From: Nageia nagi
Taxonomy: Eukaryota; Pinophyta
Length of the DNA stretch: 64,000 nt
Direction of reading: 5' to 3'
Assembly (NCBI GenBank): GCA_050084985.1
Contig: JBITNC010000001.1
Location: 41,974,001-42,038,000, forward strand
Shown here: one piece after another, positions 1 to 11,516 of the stretch
How the letters are laid out: each line of letters starts with the position of its first letter
How positions within the stretch are numbered: position 1 is the first letter of the stretch
The notes under the pieces: generated by a model
Told to the model about the DNA's origin: nothing
The model's input: the letters and a program-made list of their open reading frames with translations, nothing else
Databases searched by the model: none
Program-made: the position numbers and the translations under genes

Positions 1-236
1 ATAGTTTAGTTTCCCTATGGATTGGTTGTTGTACCATAAGTTGTGGTGGTTTTTTATTTTTGATGCCATGATGTGAGGTGGATTTTTTAAATCCTACCAT
101 GTGTTAGGAAGTGTGTAGTTGATGTGTCCTCTTTTGCTGTTATATACAATTGCATAAGGGATGTGATTTTTTCCCTCCCTTTTATGTTTTTATGATCTAT
201 GATTTTATTAATATAAGGCTTAATCATTCAAAAAAA
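1..236 (+). mobile_element. LINE 3' end (probable)
   Basis: The window opens inside a T- and G-rich stretch that ends in a run of A after the words attaatataaggcttaatc. This layout resembles the 3' untranslated end and poly-A tail of plant LINEs, which often finish with a short repeat of a TTAATA type followed by A residues. No coding part is inside the window, so the family cannot be named. It could also be ordinary AT-rich DNA. Confidence 0.35.
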
Positions 237-1019
237 TATATTTCTTATGGGAGGTGGATTGATGAATTGTAAATAAATCTATATTTTATTTATCAAATAA
301 AATGAATAATTTTATTTTTTTATTTTGTTAGAGGCTAACCCTTATGGGGAGTGTAATATTAGAATTAGATTTCATGTATATTGGGTTCTCTTTCAACAAA
401 TTCACCTGAATTCACAAGTCACATTGGACCACATTCATAACACTTAACAACCATTAATTGAATTTACCATCTTCGCATCATATGGAGGAAAAATTGAAGT
501 GAAACCTCATTTTTCATAAAATGAATAATTTTTATAATAAATATCAAATTTTAATTTTAATCTTTATTATAAAAATTACCCACTTTATGAAAAGTTAATT
601 TCTATAAATAAAATTCTTACTTTCACCTATTTGTATTAATGATGTTATAATCCTTCAAATAAAGTACACTTTTTTAAAAAATTACATATTTTAAATATTG
701 AAAATTATTATCTCGATTATTTAAAATAAGATTAATACTCTCATTTATTTTTAAGAATATATGAATTTGTTAATAAAAACTAATTATTAGTTTACTAGAA
801 ATCCAAGGCATCTTATTGTTAATACTTGTGTTCAATCTATCATTATCCTCTTATATTTGTGTGGAGAATTGTATGAAAAATATTATATTTATAACATCTA
901 TGATATTTAAATAATATATACTTATATTAACTTATAAATATATACATAAATCTACATCATATATTCTTTTAAGAATTTAATTTTATTTAAAATTATTATA
1001 TATATATATATCCTAAGCT

Positions 1020-1130
1020 GCTTTATGCACACACACTCTCAAGTTGGAACCTGAGACCTGACCAACTAGTCGGTGTATAAGTGGTAGGCCCGAGGCCCCA
1101 TCACTATGCCACCCCCACTGGGGCTATTAT
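1020..1130 (-). mobile_element. tRNA-derived SINE
   Basis: Read on the minus strand, this segment has a Pol III A-box-like word TGGCATAGTGATGG (1098-1111) and a B-box-like word GGTTCCAACTT (1041-1051), about 50 bases apart as in tRNA-derived SINEs. It is more GC-rich than its surroundings. The corresponding place in copy 2 (about 23440) reads straight through without it, so it is an insertion. A short relative with a target duplication is at 26056-26136. Target duplications are not clear here. Confidence 0.6.
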
Positions 1131-1394
1131 CGACATATTTATAAATCAAACTAATATCATCTTCAAGTTTTGCTTTTAATTTGAAAGAAAAATAGTAATA
1201 TCCACATCATAGTGAAATTTACTACTTGTAAATGAATGTACTACAAACTAAATATATTTATAATTAAAATTTATATATTAAACTGATAACATATATCTTT
1301 AAATTTATATATTTCAAATTATTATACTATTTACATATTTATAAATTAAATTAACATCATCTTGAAGTTTTTCTTTTAATTTGAAAGAAAGAAA

Positions 1395-2690
1395 GAAATT
1401 ATATTAGTGTCCTTAGGTGACCAAAAGCAATCAATGGGACTAGAGTGAACAATATAGGATCAGATGCAAGCAAACCCTTACTAGGCTTCCTTTAAAATAA
1501 ATAAAATAAAAAGCCTAATCAAAGCTAGTACAACTATATAAGAGAAGACTCAAACCCTAAGGAATGGGTGGTACAAAATTCATGATATCCAAGAGGTTAT
1601 CTTGAGAGGCCCTCATGGCTCTATCGAAAAGATTAATACTAGAGAAAAAAGAAGTAATCTATTGCACCCTCAGTGTGGTTTGGGTAACCTGAATGCATCT
1701 CTTGATGTGACAAAGAGGTAGTGGCTACTCATCTTGATGCCTCTAATGAGACCCATCTCGGGAAGAGGCTCTAAAAAATATGTGATTTATCAATCCTCCT
1801 TGGGTTGCTATGTACGTACTAAGAGGTGCTTCTAAAGAAGGAAGATATCTTGAAAGTAAAGGGTCAGGCAATGTTTATTTGCATATCACATGAAGGTGGC
1901 TAGTGAATTGTGAGCATCCCAAAAAGGAAATGGTAACAACCTTTGATCTCATAGTAGAACAAGCATTTGAAAACAAAATGCTACTCATTGAACTTGATCT
2001 CCCATTGAAGGAGGTGATAGACTCTGAAGTCCTTGAACAAGTGATGATCTGTCTCTATATGTAGTTGGTAAGAGCAAACTCTAAATTGACCAAGGGCCAA
2101 CCTTAATCCCAAAGGGAGGTGTAGGCCAATGTAACCTAGAGGAGTAATCAATCCCCTATCAATCTGAAAGAAAATGTTATGCATAATGGTCTAACTTGGG
2201 CACCAAAGGCTAAGGAGGGATACCTATGTGGATTAGATGAAGACCCTATAGATCAGCTCTTGGATCGATGGTGAAGGGCCACCTGGGATCCTCGATGACC
2301 CCTCAGAGGGAGGGAAAGACTATCCAACAAAAAACCAAACCGTTGATGCATCACAGTAACCTCAAAAACTAGTAAGGCCTATAACCCTAGGATACCAACT
2401 CCATCAAGGAGGCTAAAGCTTTGGCCAAAAATCAGGATAACATGTGATTTTTCTTTAAACAACTTAGTAAACTCTAGAGGCATTGTAAAAAGTGTATCAT
2501 GGAGGTTACTACCCTAATTTGGAGAGGTTGGCAACTGACCTCTACAAGTATAACATGGTGTGGGATTGATCTCTTACTTTAGATAAAATGAGAGAGGAAA
2601 GAGATTAGAATCCTCTCAATTGTGATCCAATCTGCTACTCCCATTGAACAAACTTTTATTTTAAAAAAATGAAATAATTATCATTAGGAC
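1395..2690 (-). mobile_element. LINE-like insertion in copy 1
   Basis: This block interrupts the tandem units of copy 1 and is absent at the matching place in copy 2 (about 23500-23660), so it inserted after the two copies separated. Its left end, attagtgtccttaggtgacc, resembles the left end of the remnant at 26816 (attaatgtccatggtggacc), suggesting one family ending in the same 3' sequence on the minus strand. I could not recognise a domain in its broken frames, so the LINE label rests on that shared end and on the absence of LTRs. Confidence 0.4.
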
Positions 2691-2934
2691 ATTAAAAAAT
2701 TTATTTCAAATTATTCTACTATTTACATATTTATAAATCAAATTATCATCATGGATTTTTTTCTTTTAATTTTAAAGAAAAATACAAATATCCACATCTT
2801 AGGAAAATTTAGTATATGTAAGTAAATATAAAAGCTTTTATGAATATAGATGCATTTTTCATCAAAAAAAACTTGTAATAAAATCAAAATATATTTATAA
2901 TTAATAAAAACTTATAAACATATAAGTAAATCCA

Positions 2935-2956
2935 ATATATATATATATATATATAT
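2935..2956. repeat. (AT)n microsatellite
   Basis: An uninterrupted run of AT dinucleotides about 22 bases long, in the tandem-unit region of copy 1. Confidence 0.9.
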
Positions 2957-3439
2957 CTTTCCAAGAATCTAATTTTATACATATTTATAAATCAAATTAC
3001 CATCATCTTGAAGTTTTTCTTATAATTTGAAAGAAATATACCAATATCGATATTTTAGTAAAATCTAGTGCATTTAAATGAATATAATGGAAACTAAATA
3101 TGTAATTGAACAAACTTTTTTTAATAAAACATATAATGAAAATTAAATATGTAATTGAAAAAACTCCCTTTTTTTATAGAACCATCAAATTTCTCCAAAT
3201 CTCAATACTTGCATCAGGTTTATATGTACCACAGCAATTTTGTAGATTCTATATAAAACTAATTATTTACTTGACCTACCCATTCTCTTCAATTCTTCTC
3301 TATCAATTCATAAAATTTAATTATTTTTCTTTTTAATTTTTATATTTTTTAGATTCATAAATATTATTATTAAAATATCCTTTTAAAAAAGTAAAACATT
3401 CAAGTAATCATTTTTTTAATTTTTTTTGGTGTGGAAGTA

Positions 3440-4110
3440 ATCATATTTTAACTATATATGATTAAAAAAGCTTCATCATTTACAACAAATTAAAAATAAA
3501 AGAAATACAGGAAAACAATTATATTTGATGGATTTTAATCGTATATAATTATTAAATGATTTTAAAAACTCGTAATAAAATCATAACAAGTTGCATGCTT
3601 TGTTGGCAATTAACACATGCATGATTCCACACAAAGATTGTACTAATCATTAGAAAAATATTTCTTGAAATAAACTTTACATAACTTAAACTAGTCCTTT
3701 CCTAATCCGACACATTATTTGTAGTAGGCAATGGGCTTCACACTTTCCACTAGCATTCCAATACATTGTATTTCACAATTTCCACAAGCATTCCAATACA
3801 TTGTATGTGAAATTTTAAATTATCTTGTAATGATAGACCTTTCGATAAATGACAGAACACTATAATACAAAGTAGATGGCGAGAGAATGGCTCCACATGC
3901 AAAGTACAAAGACTGAATAGATCCAAAGGCCTACTTCATGATAGCGATACAAACGAATGACCACATTTTAAATGCATTCAGTGTCCACCCCAATAATTCT
4001 CATGGCCTCCTGCATGAGGGGAAAGCACTCTCCAACCTGTGCTTACTCTCTCCATGGTATTGCTCGCCATTGATTGCGCCCACGAAGGCAATAGTATTTT
4101 TATACACTAT
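3440..4110. repeat. Single arm of the foldback repeat
   Basis: This is the equivalent of the left arm of the inverted repeat at 24270-25690. It runs to the loop sequence ggcaatagta and then leaves homology, so no right arm is seen. It also lacks about 65 bases that copy 2 has at about 24534-24600 (the part containing gacgacggagaagatt). A 36-base word with ttccaatacattgta is tandemly duplicated at about 3740-3812, as in copy 2. The arm ends about 0.8 kb upstream of the BAHD start codon. Confidence 0.75.
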
Positions 4111-4115
4111 ATTAT

Positions 4116-4835
4116 ATAATGATCAAAGAAGAAATAAGTCCAGACGACAAGGCAACCTGATAATTATTAGACGACCGAGTCTAGACAAGAAAGCACCATG
4201 ACACTTCACATACGCCATGAAACTATCTTGCTTTTTCCAAAGGCTTATGATAAACCTTGCGAGAAAATATTGCAAGCATCATAAATCGATCATCTCCTGG
4301 AGAGCTATGAAAGAAACGTAAACTATGTCATGAAAAAGCAGGCTATGCACTTACTGAATGGGACCCTCTTTCAGTCTTGCTATCTTGTTGGCATTAAGCG
4401 GCATGTGAATGATAAGGCTGACATGTCCCCATGCCTCCCTATCTTGGGCCAAGTTCCATGAACCAATTACACAATCATCTTGGACGTAATGAAGCCATTG
4501 CAACGCCATTTGGAAGCATACGTTAGGAAGAATCAGACATCATTATCAACATGGTCCTCCCCACTAAATAATATTGCCACTTGTAGTGGAATCTGCCACC
4601 ACCCTCCTTGTTATAGATATTGTTTGATGGGTTGAGTTGACATACATGCAAATGCACTATCAGAGATAAGTTCAAGATGTCAGCACAATAAGTTAATTGG
4701 CTGCCTATCAGAGATAAAGGATTACTAGATGCCCATACTTTGGGTATCGTTGATATCCTACATCTTCTAAACTTCGATAAAATAAAATATTTTGGTAGAT
4801 AATTGCTAATTGGCGTACGATGGTATACTCTGGCC
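4116..4835. other. Upstream region of the BAHD gene
   Basis: About 700 bases between the broken foldback arm and the TATA box. The base composition is less AT-rich than in the repeats. I found no reading frame, repeat or known element that I can support. Short ORFs here lack any family resemblance. It is the natural place for promoter elements, but none can be named with confidence. Confidence 0.5.
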
Positions 4836-4843
4836 TATAAAAG
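4836..4843 (+). promoter_or_regulatory. TATA box of the BAHD gene
   Basis: TATAAAAG lies 91 bases upstream of the ATG at 4927, followed by a pyrimidine-rich leader with repeated ttgctttg and ttctatttc words. That distance allows a 5' UTR of about 55-60 bases, normal for a plant gene. It is the only good TATA match close to the gene. Confidence 0.65.
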
Positions 4844-4926
4844 CCTGTTAGCCTTCACGCAAAATTTATCTCGTCTGCTTTGCTTGCTTTGCAGTTGTCA
4901 TTTCTATTTCTATTTCTAGTTTGAAA

Positions 4927-6417
4927 ATGCCGGCTGAAGTTGAGATTGGTAGAATGGTGAGGTTGGATAGGAAAACCACAGTTTTTCCCGCCCTGCCTTC
5001 GATTCCACAACGGTGTAAGCTTAGCTCTTCCGATTTGCAGATGTTGGGCTGCAATTATATTCAGAAGGCGTTGATTTATTCCATGGAGGAGAACATGAGT
5101 TACGATTTTCGGTCGCTGACGGAGATGCTGAAAAAGAGTTTGTCTGAATGCTTGATGCGTTTTTTTCCGCTCGCCGGAAGGCTTGCAATCTCGGCGGAGG
5201 GAGAAGTTTACATCGATTGTAATGATTGTGGAGTCGAGTTTATCGAAGCTTCGGCACCGGCAGTTGGGGTTGAAGAAATCATGGCGCAGAAAATCGGTCC
5301 TGTCGTTCGGGAGCTTTTTGCTTTAGATGGTGCCATCAATATCAACGGTCAATTTCTGCCGTTGGTAGTAATTCAGGTTCGTGTTTGATTCTTATGGATA
5401 TTCATAAAGTTGGTTTTAGAGTTAGCATTATTTCGGCCAAATAATCGCAAACGAGGTCTACTTATCATATGGCGGTTTTTTCCATGCGTTTTAACATGTA
5501 GACTGTAATGGATATTCGTCATGGTTTTTAAGCTTTGTTTCAATTTCCAGGTAACGAAGCTGAGAGATGGAATTGCATTGGGCTGTACAGTAAACCATGC
5601 AACGGTGGACGGAACTTCCCTGTGGCATTTCATAAACACATGGGCACAAATGTGTCATGAACCCGCCACCGCCATCATTGCTGCCCCGCCACTCCACACG
5701 CGCTGTTTTAGCGCAGGATTGCCAATCAAACTCAACCTCCATCACTTAAAATCACCGCTCAGATTTTCTCCTCCGCCCTTCTGCGAAAAAATCTTCCACT
5801 TCACCGCCGATACGATTGCCCGCCTGAAAGCCCGAGCAAACAGATCCCTCAAAGAAAAACCACCCATCTCCTCCTTCCAAGCTCTGTCTTCTCACATATG
5901 GCTGTGCATAACACGCGCCCGGAAACTTCCTACGGCGGAGTTCACCACCTTCAAACTAGCCGTAAACTGCCGTCCCAGACAAATTCCTCCCTTACCCTAT
6001 TCCTACTTTGGAAACGCCATCCAGTTCCCGAGTTCCACCGTTTCGGCCGGCGAGCTTCTAAGTACTGACGTTTCGTACGTTGCGGGGCTTCTGAACAGCA
6101 TCATAAGGGCGCACCAGGATGCCAGTATTAAAGCTGAACTGGAGAAAATACCAACAATTATGCAGCTGGACAAAGGTGCTCCTGCAAATACTGTGATGAT
6201 GGGAAGCTCTCCGAGATTTCCACTGTATGATAATGATTTCGGGTGGGGAAGGCCTATAGGGGTGAGGAGTGGATGGTCTAACAAGTTTGATGGTAAGATG
6301 TCTGCATATCCAGGCTCTGACGGCTCAGGGAGTGTGGATATAGAGATTTGTTTGCTTCCAGAGACGATGAGTGCGTTGGAGGATGATCCACTTTTTCTTT
6401 GTCCATGCTATGATTGA
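4927..6417 (+). CDS. BAHD acyltransferase, two exons
   Basis: The protein is 438 residues: exon 1 is 4927-5376 (150 codons), the intron 5377-5550 (174 bases, GT...AG, phase 0), and exon 2 5551-6417. BAHD enzymes are soluble, mostly cytosolic, and move an acyl group from acyl-CoA to an alcohol or amine. Seen here: FFPLAGRL at residues 79-86; the catalytic HXXXDG motif as HATVDG with His166 and Asp170; and the structural DFGWG motif at 379-383 followed by GRPIGVRSG and a C-terminal ETMSALEDD stretch. Length and motif spacing (213 residues) are normal for the family. The ATG at 4927 is preferred over the TTG two codons earlier. By motif style it resembles the plant group containing Arabidopsis At3g50280-type acetyltransferases. 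Substrate and acyl donor cannot be read from sequence. No stop or frameshift is visible and both splice sites fit, so it is probably functional. The last residues (CPCYD) are not a family signature. Confidence 0.88.
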
Positions 6418-6940
6418 GCAGAAAACTCATGCTCTGCCATCAACCATGGATCACACTTGGAAATCCATTGTTTGCTTATAAAATTCTGGGAGGGAAAGCT
6501 TTTGTACCATATTCAATTTTAGAGAGATGTTGCAGCATTGTCTTTTTAGAAACATTTTGTGTAATTAACATGGCATGCCTGAGACCGAATGCAACCTCCA
6601 TGGTAGAACTTGTAGCATATTGAATATGGTGATTCAGAATTTGACGAAGGGTTGTTTTGGTAGATGAATTTTCTTAACGGAGAAGATAAAATAGGAAAAA
6701 AAAAAAAGTTACAATCTTATTTGTACAAATTAAAATAGATAAATAATAATCTTTTAAGAAATTGTCAAATCATATATCAAATAATCAATTAATAATTTGA
6801 GATCTAGTTTACAAGTAAACAATATTTATATAATAATAGTGATATAAATTTGAATTGGATGCTACTAACTTAAAAAAGATGCGTTGAATCTTTCCTTAAA
6901 TAGTTCTCCTAAAACTTTTGGTTTTATGAAGAATCTGAGG
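6418..6940 (+). other. 3' flank of the BAHD gene
   Basis: The first 80 or so bases after the stop were copied with the gene into the fragment at 11517-11880. The rest becomes progressively AT-rich, with an A run near 6695 and ATAAATAATAAT at about 6738-6750 that could serve as a polyadenylation signal. No further gene is visible. Confidence 0.4.
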
Positions 6941-6949
6941 ATGAAACTC

Positions 6950-7150
6950 AATGATATCAAACTCCCTCATGCTTGATAAAGAAATATGATGTGAAAGATA
7001 CATGATTAATATTCATCTAAAACCAATATGAAGTGAAATCAAACTCCCACATGCTTGATAAAGAAATATGAAGTGAAAGGTATATGATTAATATTCATCT
7101 AAAACCGATATGAAGTGAAATATATATGATTAATATCCATTTAATATCTG
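6950..7150. repeat. 82-bp tandem repeat, about 2.5 copies
   Basis: The word actcccncatgcttgataaag recurs at 6961 and 7043, followed each time by agaaatatga, a tgattaatattcatc word and aaaccnatatgaagtgaaat. A third, partial unit follows near 7107. The period is 82 bases. Confidence 0.75.
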
Positions 7151-8057
7151 GATTTAAAAAATCATCTAAGGACCTTAAACATATGATGATGCAACAAATG
7201 AATGAAACTAATTTTTGTATTGTCATCATTGGTTTAAGAAAATCAGTTTGGACCATCCACTTTCTAGTTTCTAAGTAATTGAACAATTTTAGAAGTTATA
7301 TGAGATGTTATGAGGTCTTAAAATATTTGATATAGTAGCAATACTTTAGGTTTAAGTCAACAGTTGAAGTGTTGATGTCTTTGAAGGTTTATCTTGTATG
7401 ATTATCTTTGGAATTCTTTAGATTATCATTTTGTTGAGAGAATTGATTATATTGAAATAAAATGAAACTGATCTTATATAAAAAGACAGTTGAATTTATC
7501 TTGAATATTACGATATTACATATTAGATTCATATTTATCTTTTCATTATTTCCTATTAAATAATTTTACCTTTTTGAATATCCAAATCAAGTATTTAATT
7601 AAACATGAAAAATATATTGAAGTAACTATATTTTTCCCTTTTTAAGAATGTCATGGATAGACCTAAGACCACATTCTCAAATAATATCAGTAAAACATAT
7701 TACCATTATTGATGAACTTTCCTTGAAATAGATATGTGTGAGCTTGGCATGCCTCATTTTCCTGTTTTCTTCTATAATTTTTACTTGGAGGGACATATAA
7801 AGACCTTGATTAAAACAAGAAGATTAAAGCAATATGATATATAAATGAAAAAGTCTCATACAAGAAAGGATAAGTTCAAAAGTTTTTGTACCTATCTTGG
7901 GTGGTGTGGGGCTTATTACCAATCCTTAATAGTGATCAACCACCCTTTATTAGATATTCATAATAAATTGTTAGATATTAATGATGACCATGGTCAACAT
8001 TGAATCAAATTGTAAGTGATCAATATAATGATAATCTATTTAAAGGATTTATAATGA

Positions 8058-8064
<7 letters not shown>
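7151..8064. other. Anonymous AT-rich DNA
   Basis: About 900 bases with no reading frame, repeat or RNA gene that I can support. Small ORFs in both strands have low-complexity composition. Confidence 0.5.

Positions 8065-8101
<37 letters not shown>
8065..8101. repeat. (AT)n microsatellite
   Basis: A run of about 37 bases of alternating A and T, close to a set of short imperfect tandem units just downstream. Confidence 0.9.
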
Positions 8102-8102
<1 letters not shown>

Positions 8103-8129
8103 ATGATATTCCTCCACCTAAGTTCACAG

Positions 8130-8222
8130 AAATAATAATACCACAATTAAGTGTATGAAAATGATAATGCCCTAATTAAATGAATGAAAAATGATAGTGC
8201 CCTAACTAAGTGTGTGAGAATA
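8130..8222. repeat. 30-bp tandem repeat, three imperfect copies
   Basis: Units of about 30 bases with the pattern ccctaa(t/c)taa(a/g)tg(a/t)(a/g)tga followed by aatgatantg start at about 8141, 8170 and 8200. The first is the most diverged. Confidence 0.6.
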
Positions 8223-8995
8223 ATATATATTTATAAATTTGAAATGATAATCAAACCACGCAATATGATTATCATAATAATTTTGATAAAATTTGAGAGA
8301 TAATTAAGAAATTATAAATATACATGATTATTATCTTTTTACATTTTTCATCCTTAAAAGCTCAATTGCAATGTAGAACTTGAGAAGATACATCTAGATT
8401 GAAATTTTAACTTATTGTTTGTTCATACATGTCCTTCAAGAGTTTTTTGAATGCATGACCAATTTTTTGGTGAAATGGGGTTAACGTTTAAACTTTGCCC
8501 TTTTTTGCATGAAAACTACCTTGAAAAAGAATTTTTTTATTATTATTGTGAATTTATAATGGAAAATAAGTTCCTAATATATTACTATTTTATTGATTCC
8601 ATATTGGGAATGATTTATGGAAATGCTCATGGTGGACATTTTTTATTTTCTTTACTACTTAAGTGATTTTTATGATTAAATTCTTATGTTTCCACCACTT
8701 AAATTTGTTAAACAAAAGGAATATTAACATGGTATACATATTAATGATGTATGTGAATTGCAAAAATTTCAATAAAAATAAGATAGAAACTAGATCATAA
8801 TTTATCTAAGCAAAGATACACAAATTATTGTTAATCTAGAATTTTGTTCAAAATGACTTAAGGTTTGGCATGTGGTGTTGTCTTATTACCTTAATACTAA
8901 AATTACTAATTACTTTTTGAGTTGAAATTTTCTTAATGAGATATGATCTGATATTTACATAAAGAATCTCTTTAGATTCATAATATTTAATAACT
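8223..8995. other. Anonymous AT-rich DNA
   Basis: No supported gene. A 71-codon plus-strand frame at 8451-8666 is rich in F, Y and L and shows no family features, so I treat it as chance. Confidence 0.5.
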
Positions 8996-8999
8996 TAGG

Positions 9000-11515
9000 A
9001 ATATTATTCTTGTCAATGGTTGCTAACTTGTATGTACTTGGTCCAAACTTCTTTATTACAATGAATGGACCATGTTAATTTAACTCAAATTTTCTTCCAA
9101 TCTTTCATGAGGATCAAATCACCTATTTTGAATCCTTTTGTATTACTTTTCTTACTATATGCCTTCTTGAGTTTATTATATTTAGGAAATTAAGTGCTCC
9201 ATAGAATTTATTCATATTTATCTAGCTTTGTTTTTGGGTGGACAAAATTAGTTTTTGATTATATAAAAGAGTAATTACAATAGAGAAAATCTTGGTGAGT
9301 ATATTAGAAAAACATGAAAGAACATGGATGAAATCCTATAGATAATCAAAGATACAAAATATACAATATCAAGATGAATCTAGCAAATACCCTCACAACA
9401 TGTGAAAAAGCAACATGGAACGAGGGGAAAAATTCACTTCTCTTATTTTCATAACAAACTAATATAGAAAATGAATCCTCTATTAGTGTAGAGACCATCA
9501 TGAATGATAATATATTTTATCATTTATTAGGATCTAGTTAATATTGAAACATGAAGTATACATCTTCCAAATGTAGGGGAATATATCTATTGAGATGGGT
9601 AGGTGATATTTGGCCTTGAAGTTATATGATAAATGGTATCTAAGTAGAAACAATATGGTAGATTTTTTTAATGGATCTTTTAAAGATAGTTTCTATATTT
9701 TAGTTGATCCATATAGTGGTGGGCTTGAAGGGGAGTGAATGTGATTTAGAATAAAACAAATTGATAAGTTTTCAATATTTGATTGTAAAAATGGATATCC
9801 TATTGAGGCAACAAAATATTAGTTTGAGCCTCCAATTTATGAGTTATTTATCATTCAAAATGATTCCAAATAGTATCAATGTTCTTTTCTTTTCTCCTAA
9901 CTATCTGATGGTTATGCTTCAGCCAAAATAACTACATGAGCATGTCAGCTACTATGTTAAAGAGAATTTGAGAGATTAATCTTTTGAATGGTGTATGATA
10001 GATAAATAATAGACATATGGGGTAACCCAACCTAAGGAAAAATATGAAATATATTTTTCCTTATAGATAAGAGTTGTAAAAGTTGTGGATTAGTAGTTAA
10101 GAGCTAGATTCATTAAATGTACCACATAATTCATAGTAGAAGGATCCATTCAATCCTCTTAACAATATCTTCTCACCTATTAGTAATTTATCATGTACAA
10201 CTAAATAAAGTAGAAAACATGCTTTAAGCCATGCCTTACAATCTTATACTCTTTCCTATATAAAGGAAGGAAATTTTGGATTGTATCTAATGTTGAGATC
10301 TTTGTACATAGATTTGACCATGTATTCTTTCTTGTATTTGTGATACCATATAATTCTAAGTCCTTATTAGTAAACTTGAATGGGTATCATTTAATTTTCT
10401 TTTGATGTGCATAAATGAAGTTAAATTATTACAAGTCCATTATCCATTTGGCTAGTCTACCTTGTAACTATAGTTTGGATAATAAATACCTCAATGGGTC
10501 CACTTGAGCTACTATGTGAGTGGTATTTGTAATCATGTAATGCATCAAATTTTATGTGGTATAAAATGTGGAATAACAAAACTTCTCAACTGGAGTGTGT
10601 TTTATTTCTACCTTTTGTAAATTTTTGGACAAATAATACAAAACTCTTTCTTTATCTTCCTTATCAAGTTATACCAAAATAGTTCCTATTGCATGACTTG
10701 TAGTTTAAATATATAGATATAAAGGTTTACTATGATCAGTTGGTTACAAAATAGGAGGACTAAGTAGGTTCCTTTTGATATCTTCATGTGCTTTTGGACA
10801 CTCCTTAGTCTAGACATACTTGTTTCCTTTCTTGAGAAAATAGCATAACAATGTTATTTTATCTACCAATTATGCTATAAATATTTTAATTATTTGCATT
10901 TTCTCCTGCAAACTTATGATTTGCTTGATTTTCTTAGGTGAAGGCATATCTATTATGGATTTAACCTTTTGGGATTAATTTGTATACCTCTTCTAGAGAT
11001 AATGTACCCTATCAATTTGCCATTAGACACTCCAAAACAATACTTCTTATGATTTAACTTCAAATTATATTATCTCAATCTCTCAAAGATAATCCTTAAG
11101 TATGCTAAATGATCCTATTTATTTTTTAGATTTTGCAAGAATGTCATCAACATCTACTTCAATATATTTATGAATAATATCATGAAACATAGTTACCATT
11201 GCGTTTTGATATGTATCTCTAAAATGTTTGAGGTCAAAGGGAATGAATACTTAATAGAATCTACCCTAAGGTGTATTGAAGTTTTTTTTTTTATGTTGAC
11301 CCTTTTTATTCATCCTTATTTGATTGTAACTTGAAAAACTATCCATGAAAGATAACAACTCATGGTCTAGAATTAAGTCCATAATGGTATCAATATGTGG
11401 AAAGGAAAATTATTATTAGGATAAGCCTTGTTTAAATATCTCAAATTTGTACAAAAACTAATTTCCCCATTTGATTTTGTAGTAAGAACAATGTTTACCA
11501 ACCAAGGTGAATAAT
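9000..11515 (-). pseudogene. Tat-like Ty3/Gypsy pol remnant
   Basis: Read on the minus strand, broken frames give reverse transcriptase at about 11100-11515 (WLVNIV near the N-terminal side, IPFDLK, then DVDDILAKSK where YVDD is expected), RNase H at about 10380-10830 (AHEDIKRNLLSPPIL, KERVLYYLSKNL, HTPVEKFCY) and a likely integrase C-terminus at about 9000-9220 (FKIGDLILMKDWKKI). These are the same family words as in the plus-strand element at 39034-42178. The stretch 9225-10370 between them is unassigned and may hold a deletion or foreign insertion. The RT N-terminus stops exactly where the BAHD fragment begins. Many stops and frameshifts show that it is dead. Confidence 0.75.
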
Positions 11516-11516
11516 T

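Larger units (their letters stand above)
1130..3105. repeat. Tandem units of about 190-250 bp, interrupted
   Basis: A unit is repeated about three times, at about 1130-1315, 1316 to 2990 (split by the insertion at 1395-2690) and 2990-3105. It contains tacatatttataaatcaaatta, a cttttaatttgaaagaaa word, then atccacatc and gtaaaatttagtac. The same array without interruption is present in copy 2 at about 23440-24010. No function is evident. The unit is AT-rich and imperfect. Confidence 0.55.
361..4115. repeat. Paralogous segment, copy 1
   Basis: This stretch aligns in the same orientation with 22690-24985. The match begins at catgtatattgggttctc here and catgtctattgggttctc there, and runs through the same ordered landmarks to the word ggcaatagtatt near 4095. 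Identity by eye is roughly 85-93% over most of the length but close to 99% in the last 400 bases (about 3715-4090). Copy 1 is longer because it carries a SINE (about 1020-1130) and a 1.3-kb insertion (about 1395-2690) that copy 2 lacks. The pair could be a segmental duplication or two insertions of one long repeat. Confidence 0.8.

Noticed and set aside
1026-1125. Possible intact tRNA gene on the minus strand.
   Set aside because: A- and B-box-like words exist, but the arms do not pair into a cloverleaf and a truncated copy with a target duplication exists elsewhere. SINE is the better call.
3938-4201. An 87-codon plus-strand frame, with a similar one at 24839-25024.
   Set aside because: Both lie in the foldback arm. 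The frames diverge at the loop and show no family features. The DNA-level similarity explains the match.
5373-5745. Two minus-strand frames opposite the BAHD intron and exon 2.
   Set aside because: They are shadows of the gene on the other strand.
6414-6623. A 69-codon frame overlapping the end of the BAHD gene.
   Set aside because: It lies in the 3' untranslated part, has no known motif and is not supported by an upstream signal.
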